This document shows positions 32,597 through 40,724 of a DNA stretch of 64,000 nt, one piece after another. The notes below the pieces were generated by a model. It did no database searches, was not told where the DNA came from, and saw only the letters and a program-made list of their open reading frames with translations. Position 1 is the first letter of the stretch. Every line of letters starts with the position of its first letter. This DNA is from GCA-2686295 sp964402995. GTDB taxonomy: Archaea; Nanobdellota; Nanobdellia; Woesearchaeales; GCA-2686295. The translations under genes were made by a program, and so were the position numbers. The DNA is taken from the NCBI GenBank assembly GCA_964402995.1, contig CAYOEA010000001.1, forward strand, positions 206,751-270,750. Reading direction: 5' to 3'.

Positions 32597-33460
32597 TTAA
32601 ATGTTTTTCACGAGTGCGTCAAGCGACTTCGGTGATATTCCGACAGAACGGCCATTGCCATTCACATTGTAAGCACTGAACCCATTATTATAGCCATATA
32701 AGAAGCCCATGCAGCCACTGTTCTTATCTAAATCAGGATTTCCAATATAGAACTCAGAATAACCTCTTTTTTCTGCGCTATTAAGAAGTAATTGCCAATT
32801 AGAATTACCACCTGAATGCACAATACTTGGTTGGTGATTTCTAACTTTAAAATCATCTATATCTATGTAGTTAGATTTCATTGCTTGAATATCTTTTTCT
32901 AAAAATGAAACAACATAAAATTGATTTTTTAACAAGAAATATTTTTCTTTTGAAACTTCAAAAAACTGATCATAAGTCATAATATTTGTTTTTTGTTCTT
33001 TAACAGAACTATCAGCACCAGTTACATAAACAATCCCTTCGCCAAGTAATTTATCAACTTGCTTTGTTTGAGAAAGTGGAAGATTATAATTTGTCAAACC
33101 AACTTTTTTTCGTCCATCAAGAACACCTTCTCCTTTTCCGAAAGCAATCATTGCCTCAGTATCTTGAGAAAAACTTGAACAACCTATTAATAATAATCTA
33201 TGATCTCCTCGTTTGATTCCTTCATAGGATTTAGTTGCAGTCACCCTTAATTGTTCTTCATTAGAGTTAAACCATTGATTCCAAAGAGAATTGTTAGTTG
33301 GATTTAATCCTCTTGCCATAGCAAGTTCATAAGGTCTCGCACGGATTATGTTTGGAGTTGAATTTATTGCTCGAATAGACTCAACAACCCCTAAGGAATC
33401 TTTTTTATTAACTGCAGTTAAAACGATATTCGGGTTTTTTAGTATAATTTGTTTTGTCAT
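32597..33460 (-). CDS. Hypothetical soluble protein
   Basis: This 287-residue protein is not recognised. It is soluble, alpha/beta in appearance, with a central RLLLIGCSSFSQDTEAMIAFG block and a C-terminal Gly/Asn-rich segment (MGFLYGYNNGFSAYNVNG). No signal peptide or membrane helix is seen. A short inverted repeat TTCCAA/TTGGAA lies about 40 bp before its start. It is separated from tRNA-Arg by about 250 bp without genes. Confidence 0.55.
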   Translation of the reverse strand: MTKQIILKNPNIVLTAVNKKDSLGVVESIRAINSTPNIIRARPYELAMARGLNPTNNSLWNQWFNSNEEQLRVTATKSYEGIKRGDHRLLLIGCSSFSQDTEAMIAFGKGEGVLDGRKKVGLTNYNLPLSQTKQVDKLLGEGIVYVTGADSSVKEQKTNIMTYDQFFEVSKEKYFLLKNQFYVVSFLEKDIQAMKSNYIDIDDFKVRNHQPSIVHSGGNSNWQLLLNSAEKRGYSEFYIGNPDLDKNSGCMGFLYGYNNGFSAYNVNGNGRSVGISPKSLDALVKNI

Positions 33461-33712
33461 AGCAGTACCATTAATAGTTCCAAGTATTGGAAGTTACCAC
33501 CATATTTAAAACTTCTTATTTGTCACTACTGATTAGTTAAACTATTTCTGACGCACACCTACTAGAATATAAAGACGAGATTTTTAAGTCATCAAATCAG
33601 ATTTAGCTGGAAGTAAAGAATTAATGAATTTGAGAGTCTAGAAATAACGTCCGAATTAATAAATTTCATACAAAATTATTTTTTACCCAGTCATGTTCAA
33701 CTAAAAATAGAA

Positions 33713-33784
33713 CGCCCCTGCGGAGAATCGAACTCCGACCTCGAGGTCCGCAACCTCGTATTCTATCCATTAGACTACAGGGGC
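33713..33784 (-). tRNA. tRNA-Arg (GCG)
   Basis: On the minus strand the acceptor stem is GCCCCTG/CAGGGGC, the anticodon stem CGAGG/CCTCG with loop TTGCGGA (anticodon GCG), and the T stem CGGAG/CTCCG with loop TTCGATT. The discriminator is G. There is no intron and no encoded CCA. Confidence 0.96.
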
Positions 33785-33825
33785 TAATAGAAACAAAGTA
33801 TGAAAACATTCGTTTCTTTTTAAAA

Positions 33826-34716
33826 TTATTCAAATAAAGCTGTACTCAAATACTTTTCTCCTCTATCCGGAAAAACAACAACTATTCGTCCTTTATCTAT
33901 TTTCTTTGCAATTTCTAATGCGGCAAGCATTGCAGCGCCTGAACTCATTCCAACGAAAATTCCTTCTTTTGTAATGATATCTCTTGCAATTTGATATGCA
34001 TCATTTGTTTCTATCATTATAGTTTCATCTATTTTACTAGGATCATAGATTTGTGGAACTATTGCTTCATTCATATTCTTTAAACCTTGAATATAATGAT
34101 CTTTGACAGGATGAGCGCTCACAATTTTTATTTTTGAATCATTTTCCTTTAGAACTCTTCCAACACCCATTATAGTTCCAGAAGTTCCAATAGAAGAAAC
34201 AAAGTAATCTATTTGCCCATTCATTTGCTTCCAAATCTCTTCGCCTGTTGTTTTGTAATGAGCAAGCTTGTTGTACTCATTTGAAAACTGATTTGGCATA
34301 AAATATTTGTCAGGATTTTCATCAACTAATTTATGAGCTTTAGTTATAGCGCCATCAGTTCCTAAAGATGCATCCGTCAGAATTACTTTTGCTCCAAATG
34401 AAAAAATCATTTTACGACGCTCTATTGAAACAGCAGAACTCATTACAACTAAAACTTCATAGCCTTTAACAGCTGCAATCATTGCAAGACCAATACCTGT
34501 ATTTCCAGATGTGGCTTCAATAATTGTTTTTCCTTTAACTAAAGAACCATCATTTTCTGCTTGCTCAATCATCTTTAAAGCAATTCTATCCTTAATGCTA
34601 CCGCCAGGATTAAATCCTTCAATCTTTGCGTAAATCTCAACGCCGTCTTTCAAATTAAAATTGTTTATTTTTACTAATGGAGTATTTCCTATTGTTTGAA
34701 TTATATTTTGATACAT
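33826..34716 (-). CDS. Cysteine synthase family (O-acetylserine/phosphoserine sulfhydrylase-like)
   Basis: The 296-residue PLP enzyme has the PLP-lysine motif NPGGSIKDR (K42), the phosphate-binding ATSGNTGIGL loop, SIGTSGTIMGVGR and VGMSSGAAMLA. It makes cysteine from an activated serine and sulfide; CysK and CysM types cannot be separated here. I chose ATG 34716 because GAGGT lies 8 nt upstream; the longer TTG start at 34731 would overlap it. It stands 40 bp from tRNA-Arg on the same strand. Confidence 0.93.
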   Translation of the reverse strand: MYQNIIQTIGNTPLVKINNFNLKDGVEIYAKIEGFNPGGSIKDRIALKMIEQAENDGSLVKGKTIIEATSGNTGIGLAMIAAVKGYEVLVVMSSAVSIERRKMIFSFGAKVILTDASLGTDGAITKAHKLVDENPDKYFMPNQFSNEYNKLAHYKTTGEEIWKQMNGQIDYFVSSIGTSGTIMGVGRVLKENDSKIKIVSAHPVKDHYIQGLKNMNEAIVPQIYDPSKIDETIMIETNDAYQIARDIITKEGIFVGMSSGAAMLAALEIAKKIDKGRIVVVFPDRGEKYLSTALFE

Positions 34717-34905
34717 GTTAATCAACCTCAAATTATGTTTTTTTGTAAGATTAAAAAAGAATAAAGAAACTTTCTTTAGAAGAACTATAGGTTCAGACTA
34801 AAGAATGAATAACATAGTTTATGAAAATAGAATTAACAACAACAAGCAAACTTATTCAAAATTGAATTAATTTTTGTGTACATAATAGATAAAAATAGTT
34901 TATCC

Positions 34906-35388
34906 CTATAAATAATTTTTGAAAGGTGTTTTATGCATACTTATTCGAGGGATTATTACTGCACTATTCACCTTTTCAGAAGCAGAAAAACCACGGAGAT
35001 CAGAAAATAATCTTTCAGAATTAATAACATTATTTGCAGTCCTTAAAGCAAAAGAATGCATACACAAACCATAAAACATCCCACCATAAGCAAGATTCAA
35101 TTCACTAATTGGCTTACCACTCTGCTTAGAAATAGCAGGTAAAATAATTTCAGGAGCAAGATACTCCTTTTTTGATACAACAGTCCAAGAACTTGCCATA
35201 TCAGGAAAATAAAAATCCATCACTGCTTTTGAAAAACTAGGAACTACAAAAATTGGAATAGATTTAGCAGTTGCTTGAGAAACATAATTTTCCAATTTAG
35301 ATTGAAAATCATAACTAATATAAGTAAAATCAGGATGAATAATAACTAAACCATCAAGATTAGCTAATGATTTGAATTGATTATTCAT
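34906..35388 (-). CDS. Hypothetical protein
   Basis: This 160-residue protein is not recognised. The sequence alternates beta strands and helices (DGLVIIHPDF, SIPIFVVPSF, SELNLAYGGMFYGLCMHSFALRTA), which could be a small Rossmann-like hydrolase fold, but no catalytic set is clear. It is soluble without a signal peptide and is transcribed alone between the cysteine synthase gene and the divergent ccdA gene. Confidence 0.55.
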   Translation of the reverse strand: MNNQFKSLANLDGLVIIHPDFTYISYDFQSKLENYVSQATAKSIPIFVVPSFSKAVMDFYFPDMASSWTVVSKKEYLAPEIILPAISKQSGKPISELNLAYGGMFYGLCMHSFALRTANNVINSERLFSDLRGFSASEKVNSAVIIPRISMHKTPFKNYL

Positions 35389-35502
35389 AAAATAAAGAAA
35401 TTAAGTCTTGCTTATAAATATAAGTCAAATAAATGTTATTCAAAACTTAATTTGTTCATTTCTGCGAAATATTTATAACTGAATTAAGGAAATTATGATT
35501 TT

Positions 35503-36423
35503 ATGTGGATATCATTCTTATCAGGCATCATCGCATCACTAACACCGTGCGTCATCGTTTTATTCCCACTAGTACTATATAAGTTTTTTAATAAAGAAGA
35601 AAAGCAATGGATTCAATTCTCAATATTCATTGTTGGATTCTTACTAATCTTCAGTGTTTTTGGAATTATATTTCAACAATTACTAAGCTCCAGTTTACAT
35701 AATGGAATACGTCTTGCACTCGGAATATTATTTGGAGCGTTAGGAATTCTTGCATTACTTAATAGAATTAATCCTTTAAACTTTCCAGTTATTAAAAATT
35801 CATTCTTACTTGGAGGAGTATTTGCATTAATGCTTTCATTCTCACCATGCACCATACCTTACTTAGGGATTATTATTTCGATAAAGAGTACAGGAATGAT
35901 TATTCTTGAAATGTTATTCTTCGGTTTAGGACTAATAATGCCAGCAATAGTCTTTGCAATATTTGGAAAAGCAATCTTAAATATCACAAAACAAGGAAAA
36001 ATATTCAAAAAAATAAACCATTTAATGAGTATCATATTAATAGCATCAGGAGTCTATCTGGCAATCTCAATAACTTCATTTGGCAAATATGATATTTGGA
36101 TAGTTTCAGCAATGCTAGCAATAGTGTTTTTTATTTTGCTAAAATCATTTTTCGTAGTAAACAAATTAAAAGACTTAAAAAAAGCAAAAAATATATTCTT
36201 AATAATAGCATTAATTGGAATTACAATTGCAACTATTTGGCACTGCGGAGCAAGTATTGAGGATAACCATGATATGCATGTCGAAATAGAAGAAAATGCA
36301 GTTTGTAATGCACACGCTCAAGATTGTGAAGTTTGTCAAAGATGTGCAATTATATTTGGAGTTGCAACAGTAATTGGATTACTTGCAATAATATTATCTA
36401 GAAAGAAAATAGTTTTTGTATGA
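35503..36423 (+). CDS. CcdA/DsbD-type transmembrane thiol-electron carrier
   Basis: The 306-residue membrane protein has the CcdA pattern: SGIIASLTPCVIVLFPLV in helix 1 and LSFSPCTIPYLGIIIS in helix 4, with paired Cys-Pro motifs that shuttle reducing equivalents across the membrane. The C-terminal region after residue 250 adds a non-membrane Cys cluster (VCNAHAQDCEVCQRC) before a last TM helix, which may be a redox or metal-binding extension. No thioredoxin-like partner gene is adjacent. It should feed electrons to extracytoplasmic thiol-disulfide proteins. Confidence 0.88.
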   Translation: MWISFLSGIIASLTPCVIVLFPLVLYKFFNKEEKQWIQFSIFIVGFLLIFSVFGIIFQQLLSSSLHNGIRLALGILFGALGILALLNRINPLNFPVIKNSFLLGGVFALMLSFSPCTIPYLGIIISIKSTGMIILEMLFFGLGLIMPAIVFAIFGKAILNITKQGKIFKKINHLMSIILIASGVYLAISITSFGKYDIWIVSAMLAIVFFILLKSFFVVNKLKDLKKAKNIFLIIALIGITIATIWHCGASIEDNHDMHVEIEENAVCNAHAQDCEVCQRCAIIFGVATVIGLLAIILSRKKIVFV

Positions 36424-36440
36424 GAATAATTCTAATTTAT

Positions 36441-37103
36441 CTATGCAAATATTTTCTTTGCAATTGTTGAAGGACTTCTTCTTCCAATACAAGGACCATC
36501 TTTAGGATCAAAACCTGCACGAACTAAATTAATTCTAACTTTAGTGGCACAAGAATAAGTTGACAAAACACCAGCGTACTTCATCTTCTTTGCAATACTT
36601 TTGAAAACTTCTTCAGTCCACATTTCAGGGTGTTTTCGTGGTGAAAAAGGATCAAAGACGCAAATGTCGAAGTAATCATCTTCAAGCTCATGAATACGCT
36701 TAATTGCGTCACCATAAAGAACTTTAAGAGAAACGTTACCTTTTTTGTAAACGCCATCAAGTTCTTTTAGTTTTCGAATAATATGATAATTCTTAAATTT
36801 AGGAGCTAATTCTGCTACAAGGTCAAGTAATGACTTATCAATTTCTAAACCAATAATTTCAATTTTACAATTAGGATTTGCCTCAAGTGCTGCATCAATA
36901 AGAGCAGCGGAATTATAACCAAAGCCAAAACAGAAATCAAGAATTTTAACTTTGCCCTTTTCTTTAGCAAGTTTTGCTACATTAGTAGGTTTTGCATATT
37001 TCTCAACAGCTTCCTCTTCAGCTCCAGAAACAGAGTGATAAACCTCATCAAAGTCCAGATTATGAAAAGTAAATGAGCCATCGCCTGTTTTAATCTTGTT
37101 CAT
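36441..37103 (-). CDS. MnmC-like SAM-dependent methyltransferase
   Basis: The 220-residue protein has the start KIKTGDGSFTFHN, the SAM-binding ILDFCFGFGYNSAALID and the acidic VFDPFSPRKHPEMWTEEVF, which match the methyltransferase half of MnmC (PF05430). In bacteria MnmC finishes 5-methylaminomethyl-uridine at tRNA position 34; the archaeal form lacks the oxidase half. I chose ATG 37103 because a TATA box lies about 28 nt upstream and the domain begins there; the longer frame to 37190 would add a spurious hydrophobic leader. Confidence 0.88.
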   Translation of the reverse strand: MNKIKTGDGSFTFHNLDFDEVYHSVSGAEEEAVEKYAKPTNVAKLAKEKGKVKILDFCFGFGYNSAALIDAALEANPNCKIEIIGLEIDKSLLDLVAELAPKFKNYHIIRKLKELDGVYKKGNVSLKVLYGDAIKRIHELEDDYFDICVFDPFSPRKHPEMWTEEVFKSIAKKMKYAGVLSTYSCATKVRINLVRAGFDPKDGPCIGRRSPSTIAKKIFA

Positions 37104-37126
37104 TGCAAATGAAAAGATTTGAAGAC

Positions 37127-37136
37127 TCATATAAAA
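37127..37136 (-). promoter_or_regulatory. TATA box of the MnmC-like gene
   Basis: On the minus strand TTTTATATGA lies about 28 nt before ATG 37103, giving a leaderless transcript and deciding the start codon. Confidence 0.55.
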
Positions 37137-37200
37137 ACTTATTCTTAGAAGCCAAGAATTTAAAGAAAAACATAAAAAGAATTCAAGCAAATAAGCAAGT

Positions 37201-37530
37201 ATGTTAGAATTTATTGAAATGTTTCCTTATGTGTATGGCACTATTGCGGCAGTAAATACCTGCCAGTTTGCCAAACAAAGACCTTCAGAGAAACAACTTG
37301 ATTTAACACTACTGTTCTATGGAAGCCTGCTTGCAACAATTGATTTAATACCATTAACATGGAACGGCACAGAAACATTGTCGCAAATGGCAGATTTAAA
37401 AGAATTTGAGACTGTTGGGAAAGAAAATATATTCAAAGCAGGAGAAATGATATACTCTGCCTTAGGACAAGCTTATGCAGGATATAGAAATATTAAACAC
37501 TATATTTCAGAACATAAAGTAAAGAAATAA
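37201..37530 (+). CDS. Hypothetical small protein
   Basis: The 109-residue protein is not recognised. It has one or two weakly hydrophobic stretches (YVYGTIAAVNTC and LDLTLLFYGSLLATIDLIPL) and an amphipathic C-terminal helix with Lys. It may be membrane-associated. It lies 62 bp upstream of the radical SAM gene on the same strand. Confidence 0.5.
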   Translation: MLEFIEMFPYVYGTIAAVNTCQFAKQRPSEKQLDLTLLFYGSLLATIDLIPLTWNGTETLSQMADLKEFETVGKENIFKAGEMIYSALGQAYAGYRNIKHYISEHKVKK

Positions 37531-37592
37531 TAACAATCCTTAAAAGTAAAATAAAATCACTAATTATTATATGATTAGTATACAAAAATAAA

Positions 37593-38756
37593 ATGATAAA
37601 TAATGACAAGGTTGGATACATCACAAGCGGCCCAATGGCTAAAGGATGTAGACAATGTATAGAAGGAGAAAAGCTAGTATTATTTATCACAGGTCTATGC
37701 GGTCAAAGATGTTCTTATTGTCCTGTATCTGAGAAAAAATTTGGTGAAGATGATATTTATGCAAATGAGTGGAAAATAAAATCAAAAGATGATCTCTTAG
37801 AAGAAGCTAGACTTATGAACGCAAAAGGCGCAGGAATAACAGGCGGAGATCCACTTGCAACACTTGCTAAAACATGCGAATATATTAAATTCTTAAAAGA
37901 TAATAAAGGAAAAGACTTTCACATCCACCTATATACACCTTTACAATTAGTAAAAAAAGAAGTTCTACAAAAGTTATATGACGCAGGACTTGATGAAATA
38001 AGATTCCATCCAGATGTAAGTGATGACAAAGACTGGAAAAGAATTGAACTTGCAAATGAATTTAATTGGTCAGTTGGAGTAGAAATTCCATGCTTACCAG
38101 ATAAAGAAAAAGAAACTAAAAAATTATTAGATTATTTATTAGGAAAAGTTGAGTTTGTAAACTTAAATGAATTAGAAGTATCAGATACAGAAGTCAAGCA
38201 TTATAATATGGGCGACTACAGAACTCGAGATGAACAAACTTATGCAGTTGCAAAATCTAAGGAGACTGCAATAAACTTAATTGAATATGCGGAGAATAAG
38301 GGAATCAAATTAACAGTTTATTTTTGTAGTGCTAAACTAAAAGACAAAACTCAGATGGGAAAAAGAATAATTCGAAGAGCAAAAGGTGTTGCAAAGAATT
38401 ATGATAAAGTAACAGAAGAAGGAATGCTAATTAGAGGCGCAATATATCTAGACAAATTAAGCCCAGGCGCAAACTATCATGAAATACTTGAAAAATTAAC
38501 TGCGGATGAAAGAAAAAAAATCCTTGCAGAGTTAAAAGAAAAGTATGACTGGATGAAAAGAAAACTATTTTTACGAAACTCTGAACTTGATGAAGAAAAA
38601 TTACGAATTCTAACAAAAGAGAAAGAAGCTAGACGACTAGTAAAGAAACTAAAAAGACTACCATACGTTGTTGCAGTAGTTGAAGAATACCCTACAAAAG
38701 ACTCAGTAGAAGTAGAAATAGAAATACTTAGCGAGAATCAATACAATCAAGATTAG
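37593..38756 (+). CDS. Archaeal radical SAM protein (COG2108-like)
   Basis: The 387-residue protein has two cysteines at C19/C22 (GCRQC), then the radical SAM triad C36-x3-C40-x2-C43 (GLCGQRCSYCPVS) and a GAGITGGDPL segment. This matches archaeal proteins related to pyruvate-formate-lyase activases (COG2108). The C-terminal third is basic and helical. The substrate is unknown. Its 3' end overlaps the convergent membrane-protein gene by 54 bp. Confidence 0.88.
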   Translation: MINNDKVGYITSGPMAKGCRQCIEGEKLVLFITGLCGQRCSYCPVSEKKFGEDDIYANEWKIKSKDDLLEEARLMNAKGAGITGGDPLATLAKTCEYIKFLKDNKGKDFHIHLYTPLQLVKKEVLQKLYDAGLDEIRFHPDVSDDKDWKRIELANEFNWSVGVEIPCLPDKEKETKKLLDYLLGKVEFVNLNELEVSDTEVKHYNMGDYRTRDEQTYAVAKSKETAINLIEYAENKGIKLTVYFCSAKLKDKTQMGKRIIRRAKGVAKNYDKVTEEGMLIRGAIYLDKLSPGANYHEILEKLTADERKKILAELKEKYDWMKRKLFLRNSELDEEKLRILTKEKEARRLVKKLKRLPYVVAVVEEYPTKDSVEVEIEILSENQYNQD

Positions 38757-39182
38757 TAAGAATAAGAACTTTTTCTTGAATAAATTTAATGAATCAGTAC
38801 AAAACAGTTTCTCTTTTTTCTGGTTAGATAAAAACATAGCTGCTTCAAAGAATCCATAAAGGAAAATTAGTATTGGAACAACTAGTAAATTAAGTGAAAT
38901 TGCCATAAAAGCTGCTAATGACAAGAGTAAATACATCCATTTTGAAAAATCTTGTTTTGAAAAATATGAAACAACAGATAATAACACGAAGAATGTTAAT
39001 CCAAGCCATAAATGACCATAATCATACATCACAAAACCAATAATAAATGAAAAAAGAAATTTTCTAGCATTAGTAAAATAAATTATTCCAGGAACTAATT
39101 CTTCCCTTGTATTTCTTGAAATAAACAGTCCTACAAATAAACCTAAAAAGACAATCAAAGAAATAATAAGCTCAAAAATCAT
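38703..39182 (-). CDS. Hypothetical polytopic membrane protein
   Basis: The 159-residue protein has about five hydrophobic helices and ends in a very aromatic tail (AKYFYFYFY). ATG 39182 is chosen because it overlaps the stop of the upstream pilin-like gene by one base (TAATG), a usual coupled start; the longer frame adds eight unlikely residues. Pairing with a pilin-like gene suggests a cell-envelope role. The 3' end overlaps the convergent radical SAM gene by 54 bp. Confidence 0.65.
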   Translation of the reverse strand: MIFELIISLIVFLGLFVGLFISRNTREELVPGIIYFTNARKFLFSFIIGFVMYDYGHLWLGLTFFVLLSVVSYFSKQDFSKWMYLLLSLAAFMAISLNLLVVPILIFLYGFFEAAMFLSNQKKEKLFCTDSLNLFKKKFLFLLILIVLILAKYFYFYFY

Positions 39183-39586
39183 TATGGACTCACGTCGGCA
39201 CCACAAGGTAAACCATTAATCTCAAAGTCAGGATTTCCAATACCAGTCCTATTACCTAAAACTATTAATCTAGGAGTAGAATCTCCCGATTCAATAAATA
39301 AACAGAACTCACCGCTAACACCAAGCTCTTCTTTTAAATCTTCATAAGGTAAAGCTGCATAGTAATTGTAAACTGTCTCATTAAGTTCGCCTGTAATAGG
39401 ATCGATTAAACCTTTCTCAATAAATTTATTAGTTAAGTCCTCACCTTTAGCAGTATAATCTTCAATCTTAGTATTTCCGCCTTTATTTGCAATAAGAGCA
39501 TAAAATATAACTGCGATAAGTGCGAAAATCAACAGTCCAACAACAAGATCAATTGACCATACTTGCCCTCTTTTTTTATGACTCAT
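39182..39586 (-). CDS. Type IV pilin-like protein
   Basis: The 134-residue protein starts MSHKKRGQVWSID followed by a hydrophobic helix LVVGLLIFALIAVIFYAL. A basic N-terminus, a Gly before the helix and a long hydrophobic stretch are the class III signal peptide layout of archaeal pilins and archaellin-like proteins. The C-terminal 100 residues are a soluble domain with two Cys residues (EFCLF, GLPCGAD). Its gene is translationally coupled to a membrane protein gene. Confidence 0.7.
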   Translation of the reverse strand: MSHKKRGQVWSIDLVVGLLIFALIAVIFYALIANKGGNTKIEDYTAKGEDLTNKFIEKGLIDPITGELNETVYNYYAALPYEDLKEELGVSGEFCLFIESGDSTPRLIVLGNRTGIGNPDFEINGLPCGADVSP

Positions 39587-39677
39587 AATAATAAAGATTC
39601 AGTTTTTACATTTAAATAATTTACTATTTATTTAAGGCTAAAGATTTTTAAATTCAAATACAGTAAGTAAATTTGAA

Positions 39678-40712
39678 ATGATACAACTAGATGGTTCTGT
39701 CGCAGAAGGAGGGGGAGCAATACTTAGAACAGCTCTAGCTTTAAGCACATTGACCGGAAAAGCATTTGAGATTAGCAATATTAGAAGTAATAGACCAAAA
39801 CCTGGACTTAAAGCTCAACATGTACAATCATTAATGCTACTAGATAAATTAACAAAGTGCGGATTTACAGGATGTGAAGAAGGGTCAACTAAACTTATGT
39901 TTATACCTGGCGAAATAAAAGCTAAAAAAGTAGAAGTAGATATAGGGACCGCGGGATCAATTACACTTTTATTGCAATCAGCACTACTACCATGCGTATT
40001 CTCAGGAAAAGGAGTTAATATAACAGTAAAAGGAGGGACAGATGTAAACTGGTCAATACCAGCAGATTATCTAATAAATGTAGTCGCACCGCACCTTCGA
40101 AGGCTTGCAGACATAGAAGTTCAAATTAAGAAAAGAGGATACTATCCAAAAGGACAAGGCGAAATGAATGTAAAAATAAAAGGACAGAATACATATTTAT
40201 GGCAAGAAATAAATCTAACAAAAAAAGAAAAAATACTATCAATTAGAGGAATATCACACGCATCAACAGATCTTTTGGACAGACAAGTAGCAGATAAACA
40301 AGCAGACAGAGCAGAATACTTACTAACAGGATATGGAGTGCCAGTAACAATTTCTAGAACATATAACAAAACAGAAAGTTTAGGATCAGGAATAACACTT
40401 TGGGCAATAATTACTTCAGGCGAACCAGAAATGAGTTATCCAGTAATACTAGGATCAAGTTGTCTTGGAACCAAAAATAAAAAATCAGAAGATGTAGGAA
40501 GAGAAGCAGCACTTGACTTAAGAAAAGAAATAGATTCTCTAGCAATTGTCGACAAACACCTAGCAGACCAACTTATACCATATCTTGGAATAACAAAAGG
40601 CAAAATTATAACTTCTAAAATTACAAATCATACACTCGCAAATATTTATGTTACTGAGAAATTCCTAAATGTAAGATTTGAAATAGAAGGAAATACAATT
40701 ACAGCAAAATAA
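39678..40712 (+). CDS. rtcA: RNA 3'-terminal phosphate cyclase
   Basis: The 344-residue protein matches RtcA throughout: LDGSVAEGGGAILRTALALSTLTG, IRSNRPKPGLKAQH, DIGTAGSITLLLQSALLPC, KGGTDVNWSIPADYL and, near the C-terminus, DKHLADQLIPYLG, whose His is the expected AMP-accepting residue. It converts RNA 3'-phosphate to 2',3'-cyclic phosphate with ATP. The length is normal. It is transcribed alone; no RtcB is visible in this window. Confidence 0.96.
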   Translation: MIQLDGSVAEGGGAILRTALALSTLTGKAFEISNIRSNRPKPGLKAQHVQSLMLLDKLTKCGFTGCEEGSTKLMFIPGEIKAKKVEVDIGTAGSITLLLQSALLPCVFSGKGVNITVKGGTDVNWSIPADYLINVVAPHLRRLADIEVQIKKRGYYPKGQGEMNVKIKGQNTYLWQEINLTKKEKILSIRGISHASTDLLDRQVADKQADRAEYLLTGYGVPVTISRTYNKTESLGSGITLWAIITSGEPEMSYPVILGSSCLGTKNKKSEDVGREAALDLRKEIDSLAIVDKHLADQLIPYLGITKGKIITSKITNHTLANIYVTEKFLNVRFEIEGNTITAK

Positions 40713-40724
40713 AACAATTAAGAA

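Noticed and set aside
37104..37190. N-terminal extension of the MnmC-like protein
   Set aside because: It would add a hydrophobic leader foreign to the family, and the TATA box lies inside it, about 28 nt before ATG 37103.
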